Origin: Rhodopirellula bahusiensis
GTDB taxonomy: Bacteria; Planctomycetota; Planctomycetia; Pirellulales; Pirellulaceae
Assembly: GCF_002727185.1 (NCBI RefSeq)
Contig: NZ_NIZW01000009.1
Span: 124,001 to 188,000 of the forward strand
Reading direction: 5' to 3'
DNA: 64,000 nt
Shown here: positions 7,023-14,310 of the stretch, one piece after another
Position numbering within the stretch: position 1 is the stretch's first letter
Layout: each line of letters begins with the position of its first letter
Notes under the pieces: generated by a model
Database searches by the model: none
The model's input: only the letters and a program-made list of their open reading frames with translations
What the model was told of the DNA's origin: nothing
Translations under genes and position numbers: made by a program

Positions 7023-7430
7023 ATGATGAGTGAGATTAAAGCGAATGGTAATTTACACGGCCACGAACTGACCGACCTTCCCGTACTGAATCCCGGCGAT
7101 TGGTTCGGAAAGACATGGCTGATCGAAATTGGTGGCAGCTATTCATCGCTGTTTCTGATCGTCGAAGCGAATAGCTTGTCAGACGCAATCGATGAACTGG
7201 CTGACAACGAAAAATATGGTCATCTGATCGTCGTCGAAGACGAGTATCTCGGTGACTATCCCGAGGATGATCGACACTACGGCCCAAGTGGACAAGTTCT
7301 GGATCTCGATCACCTGATGGCATATGGCCAAGAGGGAGTCGAGATCCCATTCCCTTGTCGCTATCACGGTGAGGGCCTTCCCGATGAAGGAGTTCTCCCA
7401 ACTGAGTTTGAGCACGTTGATTCGGAGTAA
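7023..7430 (+). CDS. Acidic protein of unknown function (135 aa)
   Basis: I do not recognise a named family, though the pattern (TWLIEIGGSYSSLFLIVEA then SLSDAIDELADNEKYG and LIVVEDEYLGDY) resembles small conserved proteins found near plasmid and ICE backbone genes. Predicted alpha/beta, acidic, no signal peptide. Start at 7023 or the adjacent ATG at 7026; GGAG lies 5 bases upstream. Its TAA stop is the first three bases of the next 13-mer. Confidence 0.6.
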   Translation: MMSEIKANGNLHGHELTDLPVLNPGDWFGKTWLIEIGGSYSSLFLIVEANSLSDAIDELADNEKYGHLIVVEDEYLGDYPEDDRHYGPSGQVLDLDHLMAYGQEGVEIPFPCRYHGEGLPDEGVLPTEFEHVDSE

Positions 7431-7440
7431 CACCCGCTTG
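7428..7440 (+). repeat. Island 13-mer repeat, exact copy
   Basis: TAACACCCGCTTG; TAA is the stop of the preceding gene. Next ATG is 39 bases after the motif. Confidence 0.9.
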
Positions 7441-7479
7441 ATCGACATCAATCAAACTCACTCACAAGGAGAAACAAAA

Positions 7480-7905
7480 ATGGGCTGGCTTTTTCGTGAA
7501 GACATCACACGCAAAGAACTGATCGCTGAACGCACCGAATCATGGGAGCGGCAATCGGGTGAAACAATCGTGCAAAGCGAATGTTTGGCCCACTGCTTTC
7601 GTGGCTGCGGATTTAGCGGTGTGCTTTGGGCCGTCTGGGAGCGTCGATTCATCAAGGATGGCGAAGACACCGAACCAACACAACGATGGATCACTTGCGA
7701 TCTGATTCAGTATCGCAGGGATGCTGGCTTTGGCTACAAGGACATGGACGAATCAATGGGACCGTACTATTACTCGTGTCCCATGAAGTATCTGAACATG
7801 GTGCCAATTGATCGCTTTGGCGGAAACTCTGGATGGCGAGAAATGGTCATCGACCATCACCAGCGCCAACGTGAAAAACGCAAATCACGAGCAATCATCG
7901 TGTGA
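7480..7905 (+). CDS. Conserved small plasmid/ICE-type protein (MGWLF family)
   Basis: 141 aa. The opening MGWLFREDITRKELIAE, the AHCFRGCGFSGVLWAVWE core and the DESMGPYYYSCP segment match, from memory, a family of small uncharacterised proteins common on proteobacterial plasmids and integrative elements (I believe DUF6927). Function is unknown. Four conserved cysteines (about 35-50 and 100) might bind metal. GGAG lies 8 bases before the ATG. The stop is TGA and the next 13-mer begins 15 bases later. Family recall is moderate; no search was run. Confidence 0.65.
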   Translation: MGWLFREDITRKELIAERTESWERQSGETIVQSECLAHCFRGCGFSGVLWAVWERRFIKDGEDTEPTQRWITCDLIQYRRDAGFGYKDMDESMGPYYYSCPMKYLNMVPIDRFGGNSGWREMVIDHHQRQREKRKSRAIIV

Positions 7906-7919
7906 TTGCGGGCGATCAG

Positions 7920-7932
7920 TAACACCCGCTTG
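7920..7932 (+). repeat. Island 13-mer repeat, exact copy
   Basis: TAACACCCGCTTG, 15 bases after a TGA stop. Its CGCTTG continues into CGCTTGTGGAT, which is matched by ATCCACAAGCG at about 7968-7978; GAGCC/GGCTC extends the stem. Confidence 0.9.
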
Positions 7933-7991
7933 TGGATTGTTCGAGCCGACAAGACTGGCTCACAACGATCCACAAGCGAGGTAGATCAACA

Positions 7992-8600
7992 ATGACACCA
8001 ATGGAAGCATACGAATACGCAGCAAGCTGGGGATCGTTTTTGAGAAGTGGCGACCCCGGTGCTTGCATGTACGGATTCGACTCAGACTGTCGCCCTCAGT
8101 CTGAAGAACATCGGCAAGCCGTTATCGAATGGATGAAACAATGCCGATTGAACGTCATCGAACGCTCCGAAGATTTTGGCGACGATGAACTCGAAAAGCT
8201 CGATGCCTTCGTTGAATTCATCACCAAAAGAAACATCAAAGGCCAAGCCGGTGGATCGTTCATCATCGAAATCAGCCTTTGCGGATCGGTCACTTGCTGT
8301 ACCACTTACGGCCAAGAACTTGAAGGCGAAATGCGGTCGGATATGAATGATTGCAACGGTTCAGGCGATGCCGAACCCGCTTGTCAATATATCCTCGACA
8401 ACTACAAGCCCGAATTCCGAATCGTGCGCCGAATAGGTGACGTTTGTCAAAACGTCGTTGCCTGCAAAGAGGAAAAGCTTCAAGTGTGCCGTGAGATCTA
8501 CGGTGGAAGCGACACGAATTTCAACGATAAAGATAACGCAAATCTCTATCTCGTCTGGGCTGCTGCCTCCAGTTTGGAAGCAATGCAAGAGGCAGGGTAA
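7992..8600 (+). CDS. Conserved small plasmid/ICE-type protein (202 aa)
   Basis: The N-terminus (AYEYAASWGSFLRSGDPGAC followed by MYGFD) matches, from memory, a conserved uncharacterised protein encoded near the other small genes on proteobacterial plasmids; those are usually about 100 aa. Here the family-like part ends at about residue 75, and an extra 125-residue segment with eight cysteines (SLCGSVTCCTTYG, then NDCN, ACQY, DVCQNVVACKEE) follows. That added Cys-rich half is not recognised. The start at 7992 is chosen because the family begins there and the upstream frame only translates the leader hairpin. The TAA stop is shared with the next 13-mer. Confidence 0.6.
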   Translation: MTPMEAYEYAASWGSFLRSGDPGACMYGFDSDCRPQSEEHRQAVIEWMKQCRLNVIERSEDFGDDELEKLDAFVEFITKRNIKGQAGGSFIIEISLCGSVTCCTTYGQELEGEMRSDMNDCNGSGDAEPACQYILDNYKPEFRIVRRIGDVCQNVVACKEEKLQVCREIYGGSDTNFNDKDNANLYLVWAAASSLEAMQEAG

Positions 8601-8610
8601 CACCCGCTTG
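8598..8610 (+). repeat. Island 13-mer repeat, exact copy
   Basis: TAACACCCGCTTG with TAA as stop. TAACA and TGTTA flank the CCCGCT loop in this copy. Confidence 0.9.
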
Positions 8611-8623
8611 TTAGACATCAACA

Positions 8624-8655
8624 GAGCCAAGGCAACACGTCTTGGTTCTTTCTTT
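8624..8655 (+). terminator. Hairpin plus T-rich tract in leader (possible attenuator)
   Basis: GAGCCAAG and CTTGGTTC form an 8-bp stem (one G-T pair) with a 9-base loop, followed by TTTCTTT. It lies between the motif and the next ribosome binding site, so it would act as an internal terminator or attenuator. Confidence 0.45.
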
Positions 8656-8677
8656 GACACACACAACGGAGAACGTC

Positions 8678-8953
8678 ATGAGCAAGCGATTGTTCAATTT
8701 AGGTCAGATTGTTGCCACTCCCGGAGCCTTGGAATTCTTGGAGCGTCACTCGATGACTTCAATGCAGCTTTTGCAAAGGCATGTCACGGGAGATTTCGGG
8801 GATCTTGGCGATGAGGACAAGGAGTCCAACAACGAGGCAATTTGGAATGAAGAGCGAATCCTTTCCTCGTACAAGATCGGCGATGACAAGATCTGGATCA
8901 TCACCGAGGCCGACAGGTCGAGCACTTGTTGCCTGCTACCCGAAGAGTATTGA
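8678..8953 (+). CDS. Conserved plasmid-related small protein (91 aa)
   Basis: The sequence (LGQIVATPGALEFLERHSM, then RHVTGDFGDL, ILSSYKIGDDKIWIITEADR and the final CLLPEEY) closely matches a widespread small protein of proteobacterial plasmids and ICEs, often mis-named in databases as a type I restriction subunit; it has no methylase motifs and its function is unknown. Length is that of the family. GGAG lies 7 bases before the ATG at 8678. The next gene starts 3 bases after its TGA stop, without a 13-mer between them. Confidence 0.8.
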   Translation: MSKRLFNLGQIVATPGALEFLERHSMTSMQLLQRHVTGDFGDLGDEDKESNNEAIWNEERILSSYKIGDDKIWIITEADRSSTCCLLPEEY

Positions 8954-8956
8954 GCG

Positions 8957-9163
8957 ATGGACACAGTTCAAACCAGCGTCTTCGACACGCTGTACACGAT
9001 TGTTTTCACGAACACCACGTTGGGCCGCTCCGCTGAAGAGGGGCTCAACGTCTGGGTGTGTGAAAACGTCGAAGCTTTCCGTCAATCACTAAATGTGCTG
9101 AAAACCAAACCGCATTGCCGAGTGATCAGCGCCGGTCCCAGCGTGGTCAAGCGAGAGATGTAA
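8957..9163 (+). CDS. Small protein of unknown function (68 aa)
   Basis: MDTVQTSVFDTLYTIVFTNT then a short helical part and a basic end. I do not recognise it. It follows the previous gene by three bases and so is translationally coupled; this is the only junction in the 6.9-9.9 kb run with no 13-mer and no leader. The TAA stop belongs to the next 13-mer copy. Confidence 0.55.
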   Translation: MDTVQTSVFDTLYTIVFTNTTLGRSAEEGLNVWVCENVEAFRQSLNVLKTKPHCRVISAGPSVVKREM

Positions 9164-9173
9164 CACCCGCTTG
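9161..9173 (+). repeat. Island 13-mer repeat, exact copy
   Basis: TAACACCCGCTTG. TAA stops the 68-aa gene and the next ATG starts at the base after the motif. Confidence 0.9.
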
Positions 9174-9374
9174 ATGACTGTCGAGCCCGGCAGTCGAGAG
9201 GATCTGACGGAACGCTATGGCGACGTTTGGGACACATCGCAACTGCAAGAGCACTTCAGTGTTCTTGCCTTCTCTGCCCCTTTCGGCATCGTCTCCCGCA
9301 AGTCCGATGGGGTCAGGGGCAGCGTCCTCTTCCAGCACAGCCCCCGGTTCTATCACTCATTCAAACCCGAGTGA
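9174..9374 (+). CDS. Conserved small plasmid/ICE-type protein (66 aa)
   Basis: The run DLTERYGDVWDTSQLQEHFS, followed by APFGIVSRKSDGVRGSV and HSPRFYHSFKPE, matches from memory a small conserved protein of proteobacterial plasmids. Function is unknown. ATG at 9174 directly abuts the 13-mer, and no Shine-Dalgarno sequence is present upstream, so it may depend on re-initiation after the previous stop, 11 bases away. A TTG at 9171 inside the motif is the only alternative nearby. Confidence 0.65.
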   Translation: MTVEPGSREDLTERYGDVWDTSQLQEHFSVLAFSAPFGIVSRKSDGVRGSVLFQHSPRFYHSFKPE

Positions 9375-9435
9375 TTCGCACCAAGCCAAGAGGGACCATC
9401 GACAAGTTCGGTGGTCCCTTTGGCCATGCGCCGAC

Positions 9436-9448
9436 CAACACCCGCTTG
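9436..9448 (+). repeat. Island 13-mer repeat, 12/13
   Basis: CAACACCCGCTTG. Here ACCAACA and TGTTGGT form a perfect 7-bp stem with CCCGCT as loop, the strongest hairpin of the set. The T-to-C change in the motif is matched by a pairing G in the other arm. Confidence 0.8.
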
Positions 9449-9488
9449 TTGGTTGTAGCACGCATCAACACTTAAACGGAGAACGACG

Positions 9489-9851
9489 ATGGCATGGTCT
9501 TGGTCACACACGAACGAAGCATACGCAGCAGTTGAAGAACAACTCAACGACAAAGCGAACGCCGCCAACAACGGCGACACCGAAGTTGCCGAGTGGCTTG
9601 AAATCGTCTGGTCTGAATGGATCGCAAGCGATTGGCGGGAGGATCGAGTGACTACCGATCTCGATCTTCAGAAGTACGAGCGGTCATTGGCACGAGCCAA
9701 GCGGCAAGGAAACGAACTCGGCTATGAAAAGCTGGCCGCCGACATCTGGAACTGGAGCAGCGAGCTTTCCACTTGCACCAACGGCGGCTGGGATGCGTGG
9801 GTCTGCCCGTTCGGTTGCCATTTGATTCCTTTCACCGTCGAAGTCGAGTGA
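9489..9851 (+). CDS. Conserved small plasmid/ICE-type protein (MAWSWSHT family)
   Basis: 120 aa. MAWSWSHTNEAYAAVEEQL at the start and TCTNGGWDAWVCPFGCH at the end match a small conserved protein of proteobacterial plasmids that I recall from the same gene neighbourhood as the 91-aa and 66-aa proteins above. Function is unknown. Four cysteines in the C-terminal part could be a metal site. GGAG lies 7 bases before the ATG. It is the last gene of the run; a terminator follows. Confidence 0.75.
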   Translation: MAWSWSHTNEAYAAVEEQLNDKANAANNGDTEVAEWLEIVWSEWIASDWREDRVTTDLDLQKYERSLARAKRQGNELGYEKLAADIWNWSSELSTCTNGGWDAWVCPFGCHLIPFTVEVE

Positions 9852-10156
9852 CAATCAAGCGAGTTGCAACGTCGATGTTCTTCAGTTTGAAGCATCGATG
9901 TTGCACTTTTTTTAATTGAAAAACTTTTCATGGAACCTGGTAACACCCAGTACCCGGATCGCCCTTGCCAGGGATAGTGCGTTGTCGCTTTCTATTGCTC
10001 TCGCACTTTTTCCGTCCCGGAGAGGTTGTTGCAAAAATTGAATTTCCCAGAGTTTTGAACTGGACTTCCACTGCTCAAAGTTGTTGCCAGAAGCGTTGGC
10101 CCGTAGAAAACGGCGGCTGAAAATAGTTGTTCTGGCTTTGTTTCGACGCAGCCCAA
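9852..10156. other. 305-bp gap with one terminator and a partial 13-mer
   Basis: After the terminator, TAACACCC at 9941 repeats the first eight bases of the island 13-mer and then diverges. No reading frame here looks coding. It separates the plus-strand gene run from the minus-strand GYF_2 gene, which ends at 10157. Confidence 0.5.
9865..9913 (+). terminator. Intrinsic terminator of the small-gene run
   Basis: TGCAACGTCGATG and CATCGATGTTGCA pair with one G-T, then CTTTTTTT. It lies 14 bases after the last small gene. Confidence 0.8.
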
Positions 10157-11518
10157 TTACGGGCTAATTGTTGCACCATCCAGCCAAATCTTTGAGCAGG
10201 TCATCTTGCTTTTGGATGAATTGCTGTGGTCGATAGCGAAGCCAACGCCGAAGTTTTTGTTGTACTCCATGTAGATCGTCGTCACATTCGAGAGCGTGTC
10301 ATGGTTGTTGGTAGAAGTGGCTCGCAGTGGAAGCAAGTCAGCTCTCCCCGCTGCCCGGACTGCCTCTTCAAGTCCTAAGTGAAATCCGTTGGGCGTCATG
10401 CTAGACCAAAGATTTTCATTCTTAATTCTGTACGCTACTCCTCGTGCGATATCATTTAGGTCGGTGTCACTTTTAGAACCACTGGGATTTGTCGATTCCG
10501 AATCAGACGATCTTGTTGATGTTGCACCCTTAGCCTTCAAATCAGCGATTTTTTCGTCGGAGAGTCCTTCGGTTGAGATCTTGTTCCCGTTGTACTCCAA
10601 CCACTCTCGATCTGGTTTGCTTTTGGACTGTCCGATGATCCCCAGCAACAGAAAGCATCCAAGAGATGCGCCGGCCCACTTTAGCTTTGCGTCTTTGCTC
10701 CAAGTGGGATGTCGCCAAATTAGGAACAAACCAATGGGCGCACATAGACATGCGAAGGATGCGACAACTGCTGTCGATGCCATGAGCGATTTCCCAGCCG
10801 CAGATGCCTCTTTTCTTAGGGCATCGATTTCGCTCTGCAATATCCCTGATCGCTCCAGCAAGCCTCCGATATTTTCTTGTTCGTTCAGACAAGCCTGTGG
10901 CACATTGCCAATAGCACAGGCCGATTTTCCGAGTGCAATCAGCTTTTGACGACGTTGGAAGTGGGCAGTCTTGAGTTTGCCAGCAATGACAGCTTGGTTG
11001 CCAAGCGACTTGGCTTTGTCGGTGAATGTCTTGGCTTCGGGTGAAGTCGCTTCAGCCGATTCAAGTTCGGCAATGTTTTGGTTCAGTTTTTCGATTTCAC
11101 TGAACTGCGATTCATGCGTCTCACGTTCAAATTGCGTTTCAAATGTCCGCTGGCCGATGATGTGATACTCCTTGGGAAGAAGCACCTGATGAATTTTTGT
11201 GAACTCCGTTTGCTTAGCAGCCAATTGACTTGCAAGTTTTGCTGATCCGCCAAACGACACTGTTTCCTCTCGGTTGTTGTAAATCTGGGGAGGAACATCG
11301 TTCTCAACAACTCCTGGCTTATGACGAAGTGGTGACGCTGCGGATTGTGGGAAGAGACCTTTGACAGAGCCAGCGGTTCGCCATTTGGCCATTCCCTCTT
11401 TCCAGATTTGATCATCTGGCTTCAGCACACCATCTACCGCCATTTTTCGAAGGTCGCTGTCACCGAATGGACCAAACTTTTCATTTTCTCGACTGTAGTA
11501 CCACTGATTTGCCATCAA
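10157..11518 (-). CDS. GYF_2-domain membrane protein with coiled coil
   Basis: 453 aa. An N-terminal GYF_2 (DUF4339) domain, about 5-55, reads WYYSRENEKFGPFGDSDLRK and then KEGMAKWRTA; such domains bind proline-rich peptides and are usual at the ends of bacterial membrane proteins. A helical, probably coiled-coil stretch follows (about 90-240), then two membrane segments (about 245-268 and 280-300, ASLGCFLLLGIIG), then a soluble C-terminal domain of about 140 residues with a low-complexity Ser/Asp linker. The C-terminal domain is not recognised. A zinc-ribbon gene lies 13 bases upstream, suggesting a two-gene operon. Role unknown. Confidence 0.75.
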   Translation of the reverse strand: MMANQWYYSRENEKFGPFGDSDLRKMAVDGVLKPDDQIWKEGMAKWRTAGSVKGLFPQSAASPLRHKPGVVENDVPPQIYNNREETVSFGGSAKLASQLAAKQTEFTKIHQVLLPKEYHIIGQRTFETQFERETHESQFSEIEKLNQNIAELESAEATSPEAKTFTDKAKSLGNQAVIAGKLKTAHFQRRQKLIALGKSACAIGNVPQACLNEQENIGGLLERSGILQSEIDALRKEASAAGKSLMASTAVVASFACLCAPIGLFLIWRHPTWSKDAKLKWAGASLGCFLLLGIIGQSKSKPDREWLEYNGNKISTEGLSDEKIADLKAKGATSTRSSDSESTNPSGSKSDTDLNDIARGVAYRIKNENLWSSMTPNGFHLGLEEAVRAAGRADLLPLRATSTNNHDTLSNVTTIYMEYNKNFGVGFAIDHSNSSKSKMTCSKIWLDGATISP

Positions 11519-11531
11519 GTGTTTTCCTCTA

Positions 11532-11693
11532 TTATCGATTACGACCAGTGAATTGCCCGTGATCCACCTGAGCGGTGAAGTTCTTTCGGCAAGCGTTGCA
11601 GGTGATGACTTGTCCGCCTTGCTGCATCCGAATTGGATAGGTGCCGACTGAACCGCACTTCGGACACTGGGTTACACCTGAGTTTTGAGCCAT
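11532..11693 (-). CDS. Small zinc-ribbon protein (53 aa)
   Basis: Two CxxC knuckles, CPKCGSVG and CNACRKNF, separated by 15 residues, form a single zinc ribbon; nothing else is in the protein. The start at 11693 (MAQNSGVTQ) is preferred because the frame upstream is Ser/Thr-rich and not family-like. It precedes the GYF_2 gene on the same strand. Such ribbons bind nucleic acid or protein; no target can be seen. Confidence 0.65.
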   Translation of the reverse strand: MAQNSGVTQCPKCGSVGTYPIRMQQGGQVITCNACRKNFTAQVDHGQFTGRNR

Positions 11694-11902
11694 CGTCGGG
11701 ATTCCTGAGCTAGTTGAACTGGATATGCTTGCGTCTGTTGGGATGAGCGGAACCCGGATCACAACCGGCTCAAAATTTTTTCGATCCCAATTTCTGAGCC
11801 TGTTTTGAACCCGCCTACGCTTATCCCGGTAGAGCCAAGGCCCAATCCGAAATCGCTTCAGCTAAACTGGCCGTCTTTGAGATTCGACGGCGGAACCGGT
11901 TG

Positions 11903-12496
11903 ATGGAACTTGGCCACACACAACGACTTGGGCAATGGCTCACCCTAGCTCGGCAGGGTCAGGTTGACGCACGCAACGAGATCATCGCTCATGCCTGCGA
12001 ACGGCTGAGGCTGCTGACCAGAAAGATGCTGAAGAATTACCCGAAGGTGAAACGCTGGTCCGAAACAGATGATGTGCTGCAAAACGCTATGATCCGGCTG
12101 CATCGTTCGCTGGCCGAGATTCAACCCGAAACACCGAGGCAGTTTTATGGACTGGCGACGACACAAATTCGCCGTGAACTCATCGATCTAGCCAGACATC
12201 ACTTTGGAGCCCATGGAAATGGTGCAAACCATCTCACCGATGGCGGTGAGGCAGCGAATCAAGAGATTGATGGGCGAGAACCTGAGTCATTGGACTCTTG
12301 GAGCAAATTTCACGAAGCAGTTGAAGGGCTGCCGGAAGACCAACGAGAGGTTGTGAACTTGCTTTGGTACGAAGGCATCTCACAACCTGATGCCGCAAAA
12401 CTGCTGGGGATCTCGCTGGCTACATTAAAACGTCGCTGGCAATCGGCACGAATCACACTTGGAAAACTGATCGAGGAAATCCAGCTTGGCGAATGA
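11903..12496 (+). CDS. ECF-type RNA polymerase sigma factor (kinase-associated)
   Basis: Directs RNA polymerase to a set of promoters. Region 2 spans about 25-95 (TDDVLQNAMIRLHR is the core-binding helix) and region 4 about 140-195, with the HTH YEGISQPDAAKLLGISLATL then KRRWQSAR. The two are joined by a short linker. 197 aa is normal. It overlaps the downstream Ser/Thr kinase gene by 11 bases; planctomycetes often pair this sigma type with such kinases, where phosphorylation is thought to control the sigma factor. ATG at 11903 is preferred to TTG at 11900. Confidence 0.88.
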   Translation: MELGHTQRLGQWLTLARQGQVDARNEIIAHACERLRLLTRKMLKNYPKVKRWSETDDVLQNAMIRLHRSLAEIQPETPRQFYGLATTQIRRELIDLARHHFGAHGNGANHLTDGGEAANQEIDGREPESLDSWSKFHEAVEGLPEDQREVVNLLWYEGISQPDAAKLLGISLATLKRRWQSARITLGKLIEEIQLGE

Positions 12497-14231
12497 TGAC
12501 GAAGATCGATTGTCCGCACTACTGCTGAAGTGGGAAGAGGCTTGGGATCTCGACGAAGACATCTCGGTGGCCGACCTGTGCGCTAACCATCCTGAACTAG
12601 AGCAGGCACTTGCCGATCAGATCAAGCTGCTCAAGTCCATGAGTTGGATGAAGCAGGATGCTGCTGACGACGATCAGGATGACGATGAGGAAATCGATTC
12701 TCTGATTGGTGAGACTTTGGCCGGTCGCTACCAAATTGACTCCATTGTTGGCTTCGGTGGCCACGGAAAGGTTTACAAGGCGTTTGATCCCGAGCTTGAA
12801 CGACATGTTGCGGTTAAAGTTTCCAAGTCAATCGCCAGCGAAAATCAGACCGATGAACTACTTGAAGAGGCACGTCGTGCGGCCAAGCTGAAGCACTCGA
12901 ACATCGTTGCCGTCTACGATGTCGGTCGCCATGAGGGTCAATTGTTCTTCGTGACAGAACTGGTCGAAGGCCAAAACCTTGCCGATCTGATTGCAGGCGG
13001 GCGAGTCAAACCGTCCGAAGCAACGAGAATCGTCTCTGCTTTGGCGGATGCACTCCAGTTTGCTCATCAGCAAGGTTTTTTGCATCGAGACATCAAGCCC
13101 GCAAACATCTTGTTGGATCACCAGGGGCGTGTACTTGTAACCGACTTTGGGATCGCAACGACGATTGACAAGATCGAGGATCATCGAGGCGGTACTCCCG
13201 GCACCCTTCCTTACATGGCACCCGAGCAAATTGCGGGACAGGTCCAACTGATCGACGGTCGTACCGACATTCATGCTCTCGGCGTCGTCCTCTACGAATT
13301 GTTGACTGGTGAGTTGCCGTACCTGGGACGAACACCCACTGCCGTCCGTGAACAGATTCTTTTACGGCAACCTAAGCCACTGTCTTCACTGAATCGGTTA
13401 GTGCCAAAAAAACTGGAAGCGATTTGTCTGAAGTGCTTGGCAAAGCATCCGGCTGATCGCTACAGGACGGCGATGGAGGTCAAGCAAGCGTTTGAGACTC
13501 CTGATTCGACCAGCATTGCAAAAATTGGACTGGTTGTATTAGGCATTTCACTCATCGCCTTGTCATTGATCGCTTGGCGACCTTGGAATGGAGAGAATAC
13601 CTCTGCGGAAAGTAAGGTTGCCGCACCTTTGGTCGAAGGAGGGATCATGTTTGACGGCATACGGCGGATTTTGACTCCGGTAATGAACTCGACTCTCCCG
13701 CTAACGATTGAAGCATGGATTGCCCCTAGCGATGTGAACAACTCAGAGAATCAGTTCATCGTTGGCAGTGATGTTCCGGGGCACTTCGGCATTGGCATGG
13801 GGATTGGCAAAGGCGGTCATCCAATGGCTGAGACGGTGCGTGGAGGTATTGACGCAACCCGATTTCGTTTATCGACAAATCGCTGGAGCCACTTAGCGGC
13901 GGTTTTCGCCTCCGATGAAACTCGGATTTACCTCGATGGGAAGCTGGCAGCAACTTGTGAAGCGACCAACGTGCCAGAGGTCGAATCACCATTTGTCATC
14001 GGGAATCTCGGTGAGCAGCAAGGAAACATGCGTTTCACCGGCAAGCTGAGGTCAGTGAGGATTTCATCGGGAGAAAAATTCAAAGGTGAGTTCATCTCAG
14101 ACGAGAGCTTCACAACCAGTGACCACTCTGAGGCACTATTGATCTACGACGAAAGCAGCTTCGGCGGCGACCAGATCAAGGATCTAAGCGGCAGTGGAAA
14201 CGACGGAAGCTGGGAATCAATCGTCAACTGA
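12486..14231 (+). CDS. Membrane Ser/Thr protein kinase with LamG-like sensor domain
   Basis: 581 aa. After an acidic N-terminus (about 1-75), a Hanks-type kinase domain (about 78-340) has the glycine loop VGFGGHGKVYKA, catalytic Lys in HVAVKVSKS, HRDIKPANILL, DFGIA and APEQ, so it should be active. One membrane helix follows (about 348-367), then a LamG/concanavalin-like domain of about 190 residues (IEAWIAPSD, RIYLDGKLAATCEA) on the other side of the membrane. Initiation is probably TTG at 12486, inside the sigma gene, giving translational coupling. It likely senses an outside carbohydrate or protein ligand and acts on the sigma factor; both points are inference. Confidence 0.88.
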   Translation: MANDDEDRLSALLLKWEEAWDLDEDISVADLCANHPELEQALADQIKLLKSMSWMKQDAADDDQDDDEEIDSLIGETLAGRYQIDSIVGFGGHGKVYKAFDPELERHVAVKVSKSIASENQTDELLEEARRAAKLKHSNIVAVYDVGRHEGQLFFVTELVEGQNLADLIAGGRVKPSEATRIVSALADALQFAHQQGFLHRDIKPANILLDHQGRVLVTDFGIATTIDKIEDHRGGTPGTLPYMAPEQIAGQVQLIDGRTDIHALGVVLYELLTGELPYLGRTPTAVREQILLRQPKPLSSLNRLVPKKLEAICLKCLAKHPADRYRTAMEVKQAFETPDSTSIAKIGLVVLGISLIALSLIAWRPWNGENTSAESKVAAPLVEGGIMFDGIRRILTPVMNSTLPLTIEAWIAPSDVNNSENQFIVGSDVPGHFGIGMGIGKGGHPMAETVRGGIDATRFRLSTNRWSHLAAVFASDETRIYLDGKLAATCEATNVPEVESPFVIGNLGEQQGNMRFTGKLRSVRISSGEKFKGEFISDESFTTSDHSEALLIYDESSFGGDQIKDLSGSGNDGSWESIVN

Positions 14232-14247
14232 TCGCATTCTCCGGTTC

Positions 14248-14260
14248 TAACACCCGCTTG
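14248..14260 (+). repeat. Island 13-mer repeat, exact copy
   Basis: TAACACCCGCTTG, 16 bases after the kinase stop and 50 bases before the next ATG. It shows the motif is not confined to the small-gene run. Confidence 0.9.
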
Positions 14261-14310
14261 GTTTTCGGTGCATCTTTGCCCGTATCCATCGTCTAGTCAG
14301 GAGCGAGAAC

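Noticed and set aside
8383-8394. Further 13-mer copy
   Set aside because: GAACCCGCTTG inside the 7992 gene lacks two bases of the motif and the amino-acid context explains it.
253-9448. Integron gene-cassette array with attC sites
   Set aside because: The TAAC at the start of each motif and one-direction small genes recall attC ends, but the matching GTTRRRY right-hand core and the long imperfect palindrome are missing in most junctions (for example 679-722 and 7428-7479), and the recombinase at 2189 lacks the IntI-specific helix. Kept only as an analogy.
253-14260. CRISPR array
   Set aside because: The repeats are only 13 bp and are spaced by whole genes, not by spacers of 30-40 bp; no cas genes are seen.
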